In this document: in pieces, positions 33,662 through 41,660 of the stretch
Layout: every line of letters starts with the position of its first letter
Numbering within the stretch: position 1 is the stretch's first letter
NCBI RefSeq assembly: GCF_013391695.1
Contig: NZ_JACBGH010000002.1
Location: 1-64,000, forward strand
DNA length: 64,000 nt
Source of the DNA: Thiomicrorhabdus cannonii
GTDB lineage: Bacteria; Pseudomonadota; Gammaproteobacteria; Thiomicrospirales; Thiomicrospiraceae
Reading direction: 5' to 3'
The notes under the pieces: model-generated
Told to the model about the DNA's origin: nothing
The model's database searches: none
What the model saw: only the letters and a program-made list of their open reading frames with translations
Made by a program: the position numbers and the translations under genes

Positions 33662-34609
33662 TCATGTCATCAACTGCAAAATCAGCGTCAGACTAAACAA
33701 CGACAACACCGTCGAAAACAAAATGGTTTGTGCGGTGACGACGGCATCGCGTTTATAGAATTCCGCCAACATATAAGGACCGGTGCCGGTGGGCAAGGCC
33801 GCCAGCAGAATCGCCATCATGGCCCACTGCCGATCCATCTCAAACACCCACAGCGCCAACCAGGCGACCAGCAACGGCTGGCCAATCAGCTTCAAGGTGG
33901 TTAATTGCCAGGCGGTGCGGCGTGCTCCCACCCCGGCCTGTTCACTTTTTTGCAGGGCGTCCGCCAGAAACAATCCCAAACTGATCAAGGCTGCCGGGCT
34001 GGCCGCCGCGCCCAGTAAATCCAAAAAGGTTTCGATGCCGTGCGGCAAAGCCCAGCCGCTTAACGAGAACGACAGACCGGCAAGCGGCGCAAACACCAAC
34101 GGGTTTTTAAACACCGACAGCAGCGCCTGGCCAATGCGCTGCGGCAAGGCTTTATGCGCATGCAATTCGCTTTCAATCAACACAATCGCCAGCGCAAACA
34201 AAACGCATACCACGATAATGCTGGCGATGGTGGTCGGCAACAGGCTGCTTTCGCCAAACACCAACAGCAGTAGCGGAAAGCCGACATAACCGGTATTGGA
34301 ATAAGCGCCCGCCACGCCGTCCACACTGGCGCAGGCCAAAGGCGCACCCTGCCAACGCCGCCACAGCAGAATCACAAAGAAAACGCCCAGCGTGCCCAAG
34401 AGATAGACGCTGATAAATGTCCCCTGCCAGAAAACTTCCCAAGGGGTATGCGCCATAATGTCAAACAGCAAGGCCGGCAGCGCCAGCCAGATGACAAAAC
34501 GGCTCAGTTCGGATGCCGCATTCGGCCCCAACACGCCAGCCTTGCGACTGGCAAAACCGGCGGCGATCAAAGCAAAAACAGGCAATAAAATGGAGAGGGT
34601 TTGCAGCAA
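33662..34609 (-). CDS. AEC family auxin-efflux-carrier-like permease
   Basis: This 315-residue membrane protein has ten hydrophobic segments in two halves. Family elements are LPVFALIAAGFASRKAGVLG, FVIWLALPALLF, a central hydrophilic loop, LKLIGQPLLVAWLAL, and the end LPTGTGPYMLAEFYKRDAVVTAQTILFSTVLSLFSL. AEC carriers export malate or other organic anions in some bacteria; the substrate here is unknown. A degenerate copy of the dispersed repeat is translated as KSEQAGVG in the loop before the seventh segment. It lies upstream of the deaminase in the same orientation, which may be functional but is not proof. Confidence 0.87.
   Translation of the reverse strand: MLQTLSILLPVFALIAAGFASRKAGVLGPNAASELSRFVIWLALPALLFDIMAHTPWEVFWQGTFISVYLLGTLGVFFVILLWRRWQGAPLACASVDGVAGAYSNTGYVGFPLLLLVFGESSLLPTTIASIIVVCVLFALAIVLIESELHAHKALPQRIGQALLSVFKNPLVFAPLAGLSFSLSGWALPHGIETFLDLLGAAASPAALISLGLFLADALQKSEQAGVGARRTAWQLTTLKLIGQPLLVAWLALWVFEMDRQWAMMAILLAALPTGTGPYMLAEFYKRDAVVTAQTILFSTVLSLFSLTLILQLMT
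33929..33952 (+). repeat. dispersed repeat variant inside the AEC gene
   Basis: CACCCCGGCCTGTTCACTTTTTTG is a variant with an extra C and TGTTCAC for TGTTGAG. It lies antisense to the permease gene and is translated as QKSEQAGVG. Confidence 0.7.
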
Positions 34610-34691
34610 CGGAATCCACCCGGTTTTTGGTCTATGGTAAAGCCGATATTATAAGTGCGAAGCTTTGTTGGGATAGCAACTTACGCCATTT

Positions 34692-34744
34692 AAAAACTCA
34701 ACAGGCCGGGTAGCATAGCCGCCACCCGGCCTGTTGAGAATTTT
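34692..34744. repeat. inverted pair of dispersed repeats
   Basis: AAAACTCAACAGGCCGGGTA (34692-34711) faces CACCCGGCCTGTTGAGAATT (34723-34742) across 11 bases. The pair can form a 15-bp stem with A-rich and T-rich flanks. It lies downstream of the minus-strand gene at 34815 and upstream of the AEC gene, so it could end transcription. Confidence 0.88.
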
Positions 34745-34814
34745 CGCGGCAATTTTAACGCCCTTTGAATTCAGATAATAACCTGGCGCCCGAATAACCT
34801 GACGCTTTTCGGAT

Positions 34815-35993
34815 TCAGACTTCACTATTGTATTTGCGCTCATCCTCTTTGAGCAGATAGGTATTAAAACCAAACAGCTTGCCCGCCCAGATAAACATCA
34901 ACCAGACAATCAACCCGAACGCCAGATAGCCGAAATAGCCCAGCAACGGCATTTCCGAGAAGAGATGAATCACATTCACATAGGGTACGTCGTACACCCA
35001 ATAATTGGGGTTGGCGATGGGCTCCACGGGATGCGCGCTGCCGTAGTTCCACATCTCCCAGAACAGGCCGTTAAACAAGGCGGACAGCGCAATCAGAATC
35101 ATCGGGCTCCAGTTCCCCTTGGCCAGTTCACTGATGGGAGAAGGAATATCCATCCTAACCAGCACACCGGCAAAAACCAGCATAATCCCGATCCAAAGCG
35201 CCCAGAAGAGCGGATAAGGATAGAACACCATCAGCGTCATCAACCCCAGGCCGATAACGAGCAGTGCCGTGCCCGGCAGTTTGATCTTGGGGCCGTCGGC
35301 GTATTTAACCGCCAGCTTGGGAAACGTGTGCAACAACGTGTACCATTCGAACACCGCCGGCCAGACGGTGGTATAAGCAAGCAGATAGAGCACGACGATG
35401 GTGGTGTGCGATAACTCCGGTATCAACACCGAATTGGGGTAGTACCAGTTGCCCAGTGCAAAATAGTCGAAATACTCAAAGTAGTACCAGGCAAACAGCG
35501 AAACCACGATCGTAATCCCAAAAAGCTTGGGTTTCTTGCTCATGAGCGAATAACCGCCGCTTCTGGCGTAGACCAGTCCGTCAAGCAGGGTAATAAAGCC
35601 CCACCACAGCGGCGTAAAGGCAACATAAACCAGTTCCATCAAGGGGGCCGGGCGGGCCCACATAAGATACCAAAACACCAGTGTCATCGCACCGCCCAGC
35701 CAGAACCACCAGGGCAAAGGTTTTCGCGCGTAGGGCAATGGTGCTTCAACCGGTTTAAAGCCGAACTTTTGCGGAAACAACAGAAAAAACGTCAACACTA
35801 ACTCTATCGCCAGCAACACCACAAAAACCCATAGATTAAAACCGGGGGTGGCCGGTTCTAAAACCTGCAAAGGCGGAAAGACGCCAAAGCCCGGCGGCAA
35901 GTGCTCGGCATACGCAAACCAGGAGGCAATCAGCGGAATAATGGTCAAAATCAAGATCGGTAAGATCAAACCCTTTTTAGACGAATGCATCAT
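34815..35993 (-). CDS. polytopic membrane protein of unknown function
   Basis: This 392-residue protein is not recognised. It has about eleven hydrophobic segments, with two aromatic-rich stretches: LFAWYYFEYFDYFALGNWYYPNS near 170 and WEMWNYGSAHPVEPIANPNYWVYDVPYVNVIHLFSEMPLLGYFGYL near 320. Conserved-looking Trp, Tyr, His and Glu residues there suggest a ligand or pigment site, but that is speculation. Its ATG overlaps the stop of the DISM-GGDEF gene in ATGA, so the two are translationally coupled and probably work together. Confidence 0.7.
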   Translation of the reverse strand: MMHSSKKGLILPILILTIIPLIASWFAYAEHLPPGFGVFPPLQVLEPATPGFNLWVFVVLLAIELVLTFFLLFPQKFGFKPVEAPLPYARKPLPWWFWLGGAMTLVFWYLMWARPAPLMELVYVAFTPLWWGFITLLDGLVYARSGGYSLMSKKPKLFGITIVVSLFAWYYFEYFDYFALGNWYYPNSVLIPELSHTTIVVLYLLAYTTVWPAVFEWYTLLHTFPKLAVKYADGPKIKLPGTALLVIGLGLMTLMVFYPYPLFWALWIGIMLVFAGVLVRMDIPSPISELAKGNWSPMILIALSALFNGLFWEMWNYGSAHPVEPIANPNYWVYDVPYVNVIHLFSEMPLLGYFGYLAFGLIVWLMFIWAGKLFGFNTYLLKEDERKYNSEV

Positions 35994-37633
35994 TTCCCCT
36001 CCCTGTTAACCTTATGATTGGCTTGCGTTTTGCGCCGCTGCTTGTTTTCATACATGCGAATATCGGCCAAGTGTTTCAGGTCGTAGGTGTTGGCGGCCTC
36101 ATGCATAAAGGCGCTACCGGCACTGACACCGGCCTGCTTAAAACCGGCCCGATGCATTTCAGCAATCACACCGGCGATGAGTTTCTCCACTCTGTAGGTA
36201 TTGCCGTCCGGGCAAGTCACCGCAAATTCATCACCGCCCACCCGGTAAATGCAGCCCTTGTCTCCCAGCCCCTGTTTCATCAGCTTGGCAAACAGCGTCA
36301 GCATCTCGTCGCCCTTGGCATGACCAAAGCGGTCGTTGTAATGCTTGAGGTTATCCATGTCAATATAGGTCAAAGCCGCGTCAGGCGGAAAGGAAGCCAG
36401 CTCGATTTCAAGCGCATAGCGGTTCGGAATTTGCGTGACCGCATCGGTATGCGCCAGTTTCTTGTTGTGATCGAGACTGAGCAGGATTTTGACGCGCTCA
36501 CGATACAATTTGCCGTACTGATAGGTCAGTACCAGCGCGAGCAGAATGACCTCCATGGCAATCGATGCCAATCCGTAATGTTCAACATAGATGGTGTTAG
36601 AACTTAATTGCGTCGGCAGCGTCGCCATGCTGGCCAGGCCGATAAACGTCAACAGCGCAATCAGATACAGGCGCGCCTCCATACTGCCCTGCAGCGAGCG
36701 GATAACGCCCGCGACCAACCCATACAATAGAAAAACCCACACGCCGAAACGCGCCATTTCATTGATCCAGTTTGGCGACATCACCGCGAACAGCGCAAAT
36801 ACCGCCAATACCACCAGAGAGATAATGCCCATGGTATGCAGTTTTTGGTTCCTGGCCGGATGGATCTCCAGCAATCGCATCACAAACAGCACATAGATGA
36901 AATTGGAAATGAGGATGGGAAAAGAGATCAGATAAAAGTTATGCAGGTTAAATAGCTGCGACAGAATCTGATGTGCGCCGGCATTGAACAGCAGATTTGA
37001 AAAGATGAAAAGCGCGTACAGAATCTCCGTATTACGCGAGCGCGCAAACGAGAGTGCGCCGTAATAAATCCCCATGGAGAGGAAAATGCCGATGCCGATC
37101 AGAACAATCGCATTACCGTAACGGATCTCCTGCTGATAATCGGCAAGCGTATTGATATAAGGAACCGGCTGGGCAATAAAATAGGGAGACGACACCTCCG
37201 CAAGCAGCCGATAGTGCCCGGCCTGCAAATCAACGGTGCGCCCGTGGCGCAGAAAAAACGGATTGGCCTCACGACTGCCAATGCCGCCGGCAGCACTGGC
37301 AATCAGACGGTTTTGTTGATCGTAAAGATAAAATGAAAAACGGTCTATTGTCGACGTGTTCTTAAAATCGACTACGTAATGGCCGTCTTTGCCGATACTA
37401 AACGCGCCGGAATAAAGATAACGACCGCCGACAAGAGAGATGCCCTCCACTTTTTGCAGGTTGGCTTGCGATTCCGGTCGTTCAGGATCGAACGCATGGC
37501 TGTCAGCCATGCTATACAGCTGCCAATCCGTATTTTCGACCTGCGCATAAGCAGCGCTCGAAAAAACAATACTGAACAACAAGACGATGAACATCCCTGT
37601 CCTGCAAACACCAAAATGTCTGGAATCGTACAT
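35990..37633 (-). CDS. 7TM-DISM sensor diguanylate cyclase
   Basis: This protein of about 547 residues has a signal peptide (FIVLLFSIVFSSAAYAQ), a periplasmic DISMED2-type beta domain (about 35-165), seven TM helices of the 7TMR-DISM type (about 175-370), and a C-terminal GGDEF domain (about 390-530). The active site is intact, RVGGDEFAV. The RxxD inhibitory site is not visible in the expected place. It should make c-di-GMP in response to an extracytoplasmic, perhaps carbohydrate, ligand. The start at 37633 (after GAAGGA) is preferred; 37594 and 37687 are alternatives. It is coupled to the unknown membrane protein downstream. Confidence 0.88.
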   Translation of the reverse strand: MYDSRHFGVCRTGMFIVLLFSIVFSSAAYAQVENTDWQLYSMADSHAFDPERPESQANLQKVEGISLVGGRYLYSGAFSIGKDGHYVVDFKNTSTIDRFSFYLYDQQNRLIASAAGGIGSREANPFFLRHGRTVDLQAGHYRLLAEVSSPYFIAQPVPYINTLADYQQEIRYGNAIVLIGIGIFLSMGIYYGALSFARSRNTEILYALFIFSNLLFNAGAHQILSQLFNLHNFYLISFPILISNFIYVLFVMRLLEIHPARNQKLHTMGIISLVVLAVFALFAVMSPNWINEMARFGVWVFLLYGLVAGVIRSLQGSMEARLYLIALLTFIGLASMATLPTQLSSNTIYVEHYGLASIAMEVILLALVLTYQYGKLYRERVKILLSLDHNKKLAHTDAVTQIPNRYALEIELASFPPDAALTYIDMDNLKHYNDRFGHAKGDEMLTLFAKLMKQGLGDKGCIYRVGGDEFAVTCPDGNTYRVEKLIAGVIAEMHRAGFKQAGVSAGSAFMHEAANTYDLKHLADIRMYENKQRRKTQANHKVNREGK

Positions 37634-37685
37634 CCTTCTTCCTTCAGAATAGCGAGAGGCCTCGGCAACCATACCCTCATACAAC

Positions 37686-37773
37686 AACCATAAAAAAACC
37701 CGCGTTCTAAGCCTACACTTAGCGCGGGTTTTATTTAAGCAAAAATAATAAGGTAATACTATTTTTTCTTTTT
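37686..37773 (-). repeat. 88-bp direct repeat copy A: duplicated lpdA 3' end and terminator
   Basis: This segment is nearly identical to 38368-38455, which contains the last codons and terminator of lpdA. It includes an ACCCGCG...CGCGGGT hairpin and, on the minus strand, a run of lysine codons and a TAG stop, as in the lpdA tail. The open frame upstream of that stop is only about 23 codons and resembles no lpdA sequence beyond the lysines. Confidence 0.8.
37692..37735 (-). terminator. terminator hairpin, copy A
   Basis: ACCCGCG-TT-CTAAG / CTTAG-CGCGGGT with seven T residues following on the minus strand. It may stop transcription from ahpD. Confidence 0.8.
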
Positions 37774-37854
37774 ACTGCCTGAATCAAGATAAGTCCAACC
37801 TGCCAATACAATTCCACTCAGACCCCGATTGCCTGCCGATTAGATGCGTCCCTA

Positions 37855-37904
37855 AAAACCCAACAGGCCGGGTAGAACGATATTTACCCGGCCTGTTGGG
37901 TTTT
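37855..37904. repeat. inverted pair of dispersed repeats with compensatory change
   Basis: AAAACCCAACAGGCCGGGTA (37855-37874) and TACCCGGCCTGTTGGGTTTT (37885-37904) are perfect reverse complements across 10 bases. Both arms carry the same departure from the consensus, GGG for GAG, so pairing is preserved. The 20-bp stem with A and T runs could end ahpD transcription. Confidence 0.92.
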
Positions 37905-37943
37905 AACTCAATCGGGTCTGAATCCGATTGAATTCATAGAGAA

Positions 37944-38291
37944 TTAAATCCCCTGCTCCTGATACTGCTTGAAGGCCTGCAACGCCTCAATGCCATAAAC
38001 CACGGACGGCCCGCCCCCCATGAGAATGGCGACGGAAATGGTCTCGGCGATTTCCTGTTCGCTGGCACCGGCCTTGATAGCGTCATGCACGTGAAACGAG
38101 ATGCAGCCGTCGCAACGCACCGTAATGGCGATACCCAACGCAATCAGTTCCTTGGTTTTGGCATCCAACGCGCCCGACTGGGTGCTCGCCTGGTGCAAAG
38201 CGCCAAATCCCTGCATCGCACCCGGAATGGCAGCCCCCAATTTTTCCATCCATGTATTCAATTCCTGATAATGAGCCGGAAAATCTTTCAT
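37944..38291 (-). CDS. AhpD/carboxymuconolactone decarboxylase family protein
   Basis: This 115-residue all-helical protein has the CxxC redox pair in VRCDGCISFHVHDAIKAGAS, a family motif with the nearby His. The rest follows the AhpD-like pattern (TKELIALGIAI, EIAETISVAILMGGG). Such proteins can act as thiol peroxidase reductants; the partner here is unknown. The ATG at 38291 is chosen because AGGAGG precedes it; the frame is open further upstream. It lies between two copies of an 88-bp repeat and carries a degenerate dispersed repeat in its leader. Confidence 0.87.
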   Translation of the reverse strand: MKDFPAHYQELNTWMEKLGAAIPGAMQGFGALHQASTQSGALDAKTKELIALGIAITVRCDGCISFHVHDAIKAGASEQEIAETISVAILMGGGPSVVYGIEALQAFKQYQEQGI

Positions 38292-38315
38292 ACTTGCCTC
38301 CTGTTGTGGCCGTTT

Positions 38316-38332
38316 GACCGGCCTGTTGAACG
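38316..38332 (+). repeat. degenerate dispersed repeat in the ahpD-like leader
   Basis: GACCGGCCTGTTGAACG resembles the core, with a lost C and a changed tail. It lies about 25 bases upstream of the gene's ATG. Confidence 0.5.
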
Positions 38333-38367
38333 CCGTGAACACAAGCTGAAATCATGGCGCCGCTGAA

Positions 38368-38455
38368 AAACCATAAAAAAACCCGCGTTCTAAGTCACAC
38401 TTAGCGCGGGTTTTATTTAAGCAAAAACAACTAGTAATTACTATTTTTTCTTTTT
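38368..38455 (-). repeat. 88-bp direct repeat copy B: lpdA 3' end and terminator
   Basis: This copy contains the genuine lpdA stop and terminator. It is nearly identical to 37686-37773, with scattered differences in the loop and in the 12 bases around the stop. Confidence 0.8.
38374..38417 (-). terminator. terminator of the aceEF-lpdA operon
   Basis: ACCCGCG-TT-CTAAG / CTTAG-CGCGGGT is followed by TTTTTTT on the minus strand, shortly after the lpdA stop. Confidence 0.88.
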
Positions 38456-40213
38456 CGGCGGCATCAGGTCGGTGATTGTTCCTTCCGCCATCTCTGCGGC
38501 AAAGCAGAGGGTTTCCGAGAGGGTTGGGTGTGGGTGGATGGTCAGACCGATGTCCTGCATATCCGCGCCCATTTCGATGGCCAGCATCGCTTCGGCAATC
38601 AGTTCACCGGCGTTAGGGCCAACGATACCGCAACCCAGCAGACGATGAGTCTGTGCACAGAACAAGGCTTTAGTCATGCCTTCGTCACGCCCCAAGCTCA
38701 GGCTGCGTCCGGAAGCGGCCCACGGGAAAGCGCCCTTCTCGTACTCGATGCCTTCGGCTTTAAGCTGGTCTTCGGTTTTACCTGCCCAGGCCACTTCGGG
38801 ATCGGTATAGGCCACCGATGGAATGCCCATTGGCGTGAACGCTGATGGCATACCGGAAATCACTTCCGCCGCCACTTTACCTTCGTGAACCGCTTTGTGC
38901 GCCAGCATCGGCTGACCGACGATGTCACCGATCGCATAGATGTGGTCCACATTGGTTTTTTGGCGTTCATCGACTTCGATAAAGCCCCAATCGTTAACCG
39001 CAACGCCGGCTTTGTCGGCATCGATTAGTTTGCCGTTCGGCGCACGGCCGACTGCCACCAAAATACGGTCAAACGTATCGGTTGCAGGGCAATCCTTGCC
39101 TTCAAAGGTGACGACCAAACCTTCCGGTTTGGCTTCCACATTGGTGACTTTAGATTTCAGGTAAACGTTTTCGTATTGGCCTTTGATCTTTTTCAGCAAT
39201 GGCTTGGTGATGTCTTTATCCGCACCCGGAATAATGGTGTCGCCCAGTTCAACCACGGTGATTTTGGCACCTAATGAGTCGTAAACCTGCGCCATTTCCA
39301 GACCGATAATTCCGCCGCCGATGACCAACATGCGGTTTGGAATTTCCTGCAATTCCAGCGCATCGGTGGAATCCATGACACGCGGATCGTCATGCGGAAT
39401 AAACGGCAGTTTAATCACGCGCGAACCGGCGGCGATAATGGCGTTATCGAAAGAGATCGTTTTCGTGCCGCCTTCTGCCAGTTCTACCGTTACCGTGTGC
39501 GACGAGCTGAATTTACCGTAACCCTGCACTACTTCCACTTTACGCGCTTTCGCCAAACCGGACAGGCCGCCTGTCAGCTTGCCGATGACGCTGTTTTTGT
39601 AGTCGCGGATTTTGTTGATGTCGATTTGCGGCTCGGCAAAGGTAATGCCGTGCGCACCCATTTCGCGGGTTTCATTCAACACCACAGACATGTGCAGCAG
39701 CGCTTTGGACGGAATACAGCCGACGTTCAAGCAAACACCGCCAATATTGGCGAAACGCTCAACCATAATAACTTTTTTGCCCAAATCCGCCGCGCGGAAA
39801 GCGGCCGTGTAACCGCCTGGACCTGAACCCAGTACCAATACTTCGCAGTGCATGTCGGCATTAATGCCTTCGGCGGACACGGCTTTTGGCGCTTCGGCTT
39901 TCGGAGCTTCTTCGGCCGGTGCCGCTGTAGCGGCAACACTGGCTTCGACATTGGCCGCCACGGAATCGGCATTGGCGATTTCCATTTTGCCGATCAGGCT
40001 GCCTTCAGAAACCTTGTCGCCCACAGCGATATTCAATTCCACAATGCGGCCGGCGTGCGGCGCTGGGATTTCCATGGTCGCCTTGTCGGATTCCAATGTC
40101 AGCATGGAATCGTCCTGAATGACTTCATCACCCTCGGCAACTAAAAGTTCGATCACCTCAACCGCTGCAAAATCACCGATATCAGGAACGCGAATTTCTA
40201 CAATCGTACTCAT
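38441..40213 (-). CDS. lpdA: dihydrolipoyl dehydrogenase (E3) with N-terminal lipoyl domain
   Basis: This 590-residue enzyme reoxidises dihydrolipoamide in the pyruvate dehydrogenase complex. Residues 1-80 are a lipoyl domain with Lys44 in ESDKATMEIP. After an Ala/Pro/Glu linker, the flavoprotein starts VLVLGSGPGGYTAAF, with redox disulfide GGVCLNVGCIPSKALLH, the NAD motif VIGGGIIGLEMAQVY, and the catalytic His-Glu in HPHPTLSE. E3 with its own lipoyl domain is known in several beta- and gammaproteobacteria. The tail ends in four lysines. It is 18 bases downstream of aceF and is followed by a terminator. Confidence 0.97.
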   Translation of the reverse strand: MSTIVEIRVPDIGDFAAVEVIELLVAEGDEVIQDDSMLTLESDKATMEIPAPHAGRIVELNIAVGDKVSEGSLIGKMEIANADSVAANVEASVAATAAPAEEAPKAEAPKAVSAEGINADMHCEVLVLGSGPGGYTAAFRAADLGKKVIMVERFANIGGVCLNVGCIPSKALLHMSVVLNETREMGAHGITFAEPQIDINKIRDYKNSVIGKLTGGLSGLAKARKVEVVQGYGKFSSSHTVTVELAEGGTKTISFDNAIIAAGSRVIKLPFIPHDDPRVMDSTDALELQEIPNRMLVIGGGIIGLEMAQVYDSLGAKITVVELGDTIIPGADKDITKPLLKKIKGQYENVYLKSKVTNVEAKPEGLVVTFEGKDCPATDTFDRILVAVGRAPNGKLIDADKAGVAVNDWGFIEVDERQKTNVDHIYAIGDIVGQPMLAHKAVHEGKVAAEVISGMPSAFTPMGIPSVAYTDPEVAWAGKTEDQLKAEGIEYEKGAFPWAASGRSLSLGRDEGMTKALFCAQTHRLLGCGIVGPNAGELIAEAMLAIEMGADMQDIGLTIHPHPTLSETLCFAAEMAEGTITDLMPPKKKK

Positions 40214-40231
40214 CTTCTGTCCTTCTCCCGA

Positions 40232-41554
40232 TTACAGCAACAACTGACGCAGATCAGTCAGGTATTGACCCACTGTCGTCGTGAAACGCACGCCCTCTGC
40301 ACCGTCCACCACGCGGTGGTCATAAGACACGCTGAAAGGCATCATCAGGCGAGGTTCAAACTCTTTACCGTTCCAAACAGGCTGCATCTTGGCTTTGGAC
40401 AAGCCCATAATGGCCACTTCAGGGGCATTGACGATCGGCGTAAATTGCGTGCCGCCGATACCGCCCAAGCTGGAGATGGTGAAGCTGCCGCCCGACATAT
40501 CCGCAGGCGTCAATTTGCCGTCACGCGCCTTGGCGGAAATCACCATCAATTCACGAGACAACTCATAGATGCCTTTTTGATCGACATTGCGTACCACCGG
40601 CACAACCAAACCGTTAGGCGTATCGACGGCGATACCGATGTTGTAATAAGATTTTTTGATCAACGACTGGCCGTCTGGAGACAATGAAGCGTTGAAATTC
40701 GGGAAGTCCTGCAGGGCTTTAACCACCGCTTTCATCACAAAGACCAGCGGCGTCAATTTAACGCCCTGCTTCTCAGCCGCGCCTTTCATGTCCTGACGGA
40801 ATTGATCCATCTCGGTAATGTCGCACTCATCAAACTGAGTCACGTGCGGAACGTTCAGCCAGCTGGTGTGCAGGAACTTACCGGAAATTTTCTTGATACG
40901 ACCCAATTCAACCGTTTCAGTCGCGCCGAACTGGCTGAAATCAATCTGCGGAACCGGCGGAATACCCATGCCGCCCTGACCACCAGCCGCAGCCGGAGCC
41001 GCTTTGGCGCCAGTGAGGATGGATTTGATATAGCTTTCAACGTCAGCTAGTTGAACACGTCCTTTAGGCCCTGTTCCTTTAACCTCAGTCAAATCCGCGC
41101 CCAGTTTACGTGCAAAGGCACGCACCGATGGTGACGCGTGAGAAGCAGCGCCCATAGGCTGTTTATTAACCGGCTTTTGCTCTGCCGCTGCAACAGGTGC
41201 AGGAGCCGCAGCAGGCGCCGGCGCGGCTTTTGGCGCTTCAACCGTTTTTTCTGCTTTAGGGGCTTCAGGCGCAGCTGGTTTTGCCGCTTCCTTCGGCGCA
41301 GGCGCCGCTGCATCACCAGCCACTTCGATGTCGCAAACATAAGTGCCTTCAGACACCTTATCGCCTACCGAAATCGCCATTTTAACGATCTTGCCGCTGA
41401 CCGGCGCCGGGATTTCCATGGTCGCCTTGTCCGATTCCAATGTGATCATGGAATCGTCGACGTTTACCGTATCGCCTTCGCCTACCAAAATTTCGATTAC
41501 ATCAACCGAATCAAAATCCCCGATATCAGGGATATGAAATTGCATGATTGCCAT
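40232..41554 (-). CDS. aceF: dihydrolipoyllysine acetyltransferase (E2) of pyruvate dehydrogenase
   Basis: This 440-residue E2 core subunit has one lipoyl domain (1-80, Lys43 in ESDKATMEIP), an Ala/Pro-rich hinge (about 82-130), a peripheral subunit-binding domain (ASPSVRAFARKLGADLTEVKGTGPKGRVQLADVESYI), and a catalytic domain ending with the His and Asp of SYDHRVVDGAEG. E. coli AceF has three lipoyl domains, so this form is shorter, as in many relatives. It lies between aceE and lpdA, with a hairpin and U-run in the aceE-aceF gap. Confidence 0.97.
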   Translation of the reverse strand: MAIMQFHIPDIGDFDSVDVIEILVGEGDTVNVDDSMITLESDKATMEIPAPVSGKIVKMAISVGDKVSEGTYVCDIEVAGDAAAPAPKEAAKPAAPEAPKAEKTVEAPKAAPAPAAAPAPVAAAEQKPVNKQPMGAASHASPSVRAFARKLGADLTEVKGTGPKGRVQLADVESYIKSILTGAKAAPAAAGGQGGMGIPPVPQIDFSQFGATETVELGRIKKISGKFLHTSWLNVPHVTQFDECDITEMDQFRQDMKGAAEKQGVKLTPLVFVMKAVVKALQDFPNFNASLSPDGQSLIKKSYYNIGIAVDTPNGLVVPVVRNVDQKGIYELSRELMVISAKARDGKLTPADMSGGSFTISSLGGIGGTQFTPIVNAPEVAIMGLSKAKMQPVWNGKEFEPRLMMPFSVSYDHRVVDGAEGVRFTTTVGQYLTDLRQLLL

Positions 41555-41624
41555 AGTAAAAATTCCTTCAATTAACGCACTTACGTGCTGATCAGTATTG
41601 GCTATGCTGTGCCAAACGCGTTAA

Positions 41625-41657
41625 TAAAAAACCGCCGGGAGAGCCGCGGCGGTTTTA
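41625..41657 (-). terminator. hairpin between aceE and aceF
   Basis: ACCGCCG / CGGCGGT is followed on the minus strand by TTTTTT. It has intrinsic-terminator form inside the operon and may partly reduce E2/E3 expression relative to E1, or be bypassed by a promoter in the gap. Confidence 0.7.
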
Positions 41658-41660
41658 GGG

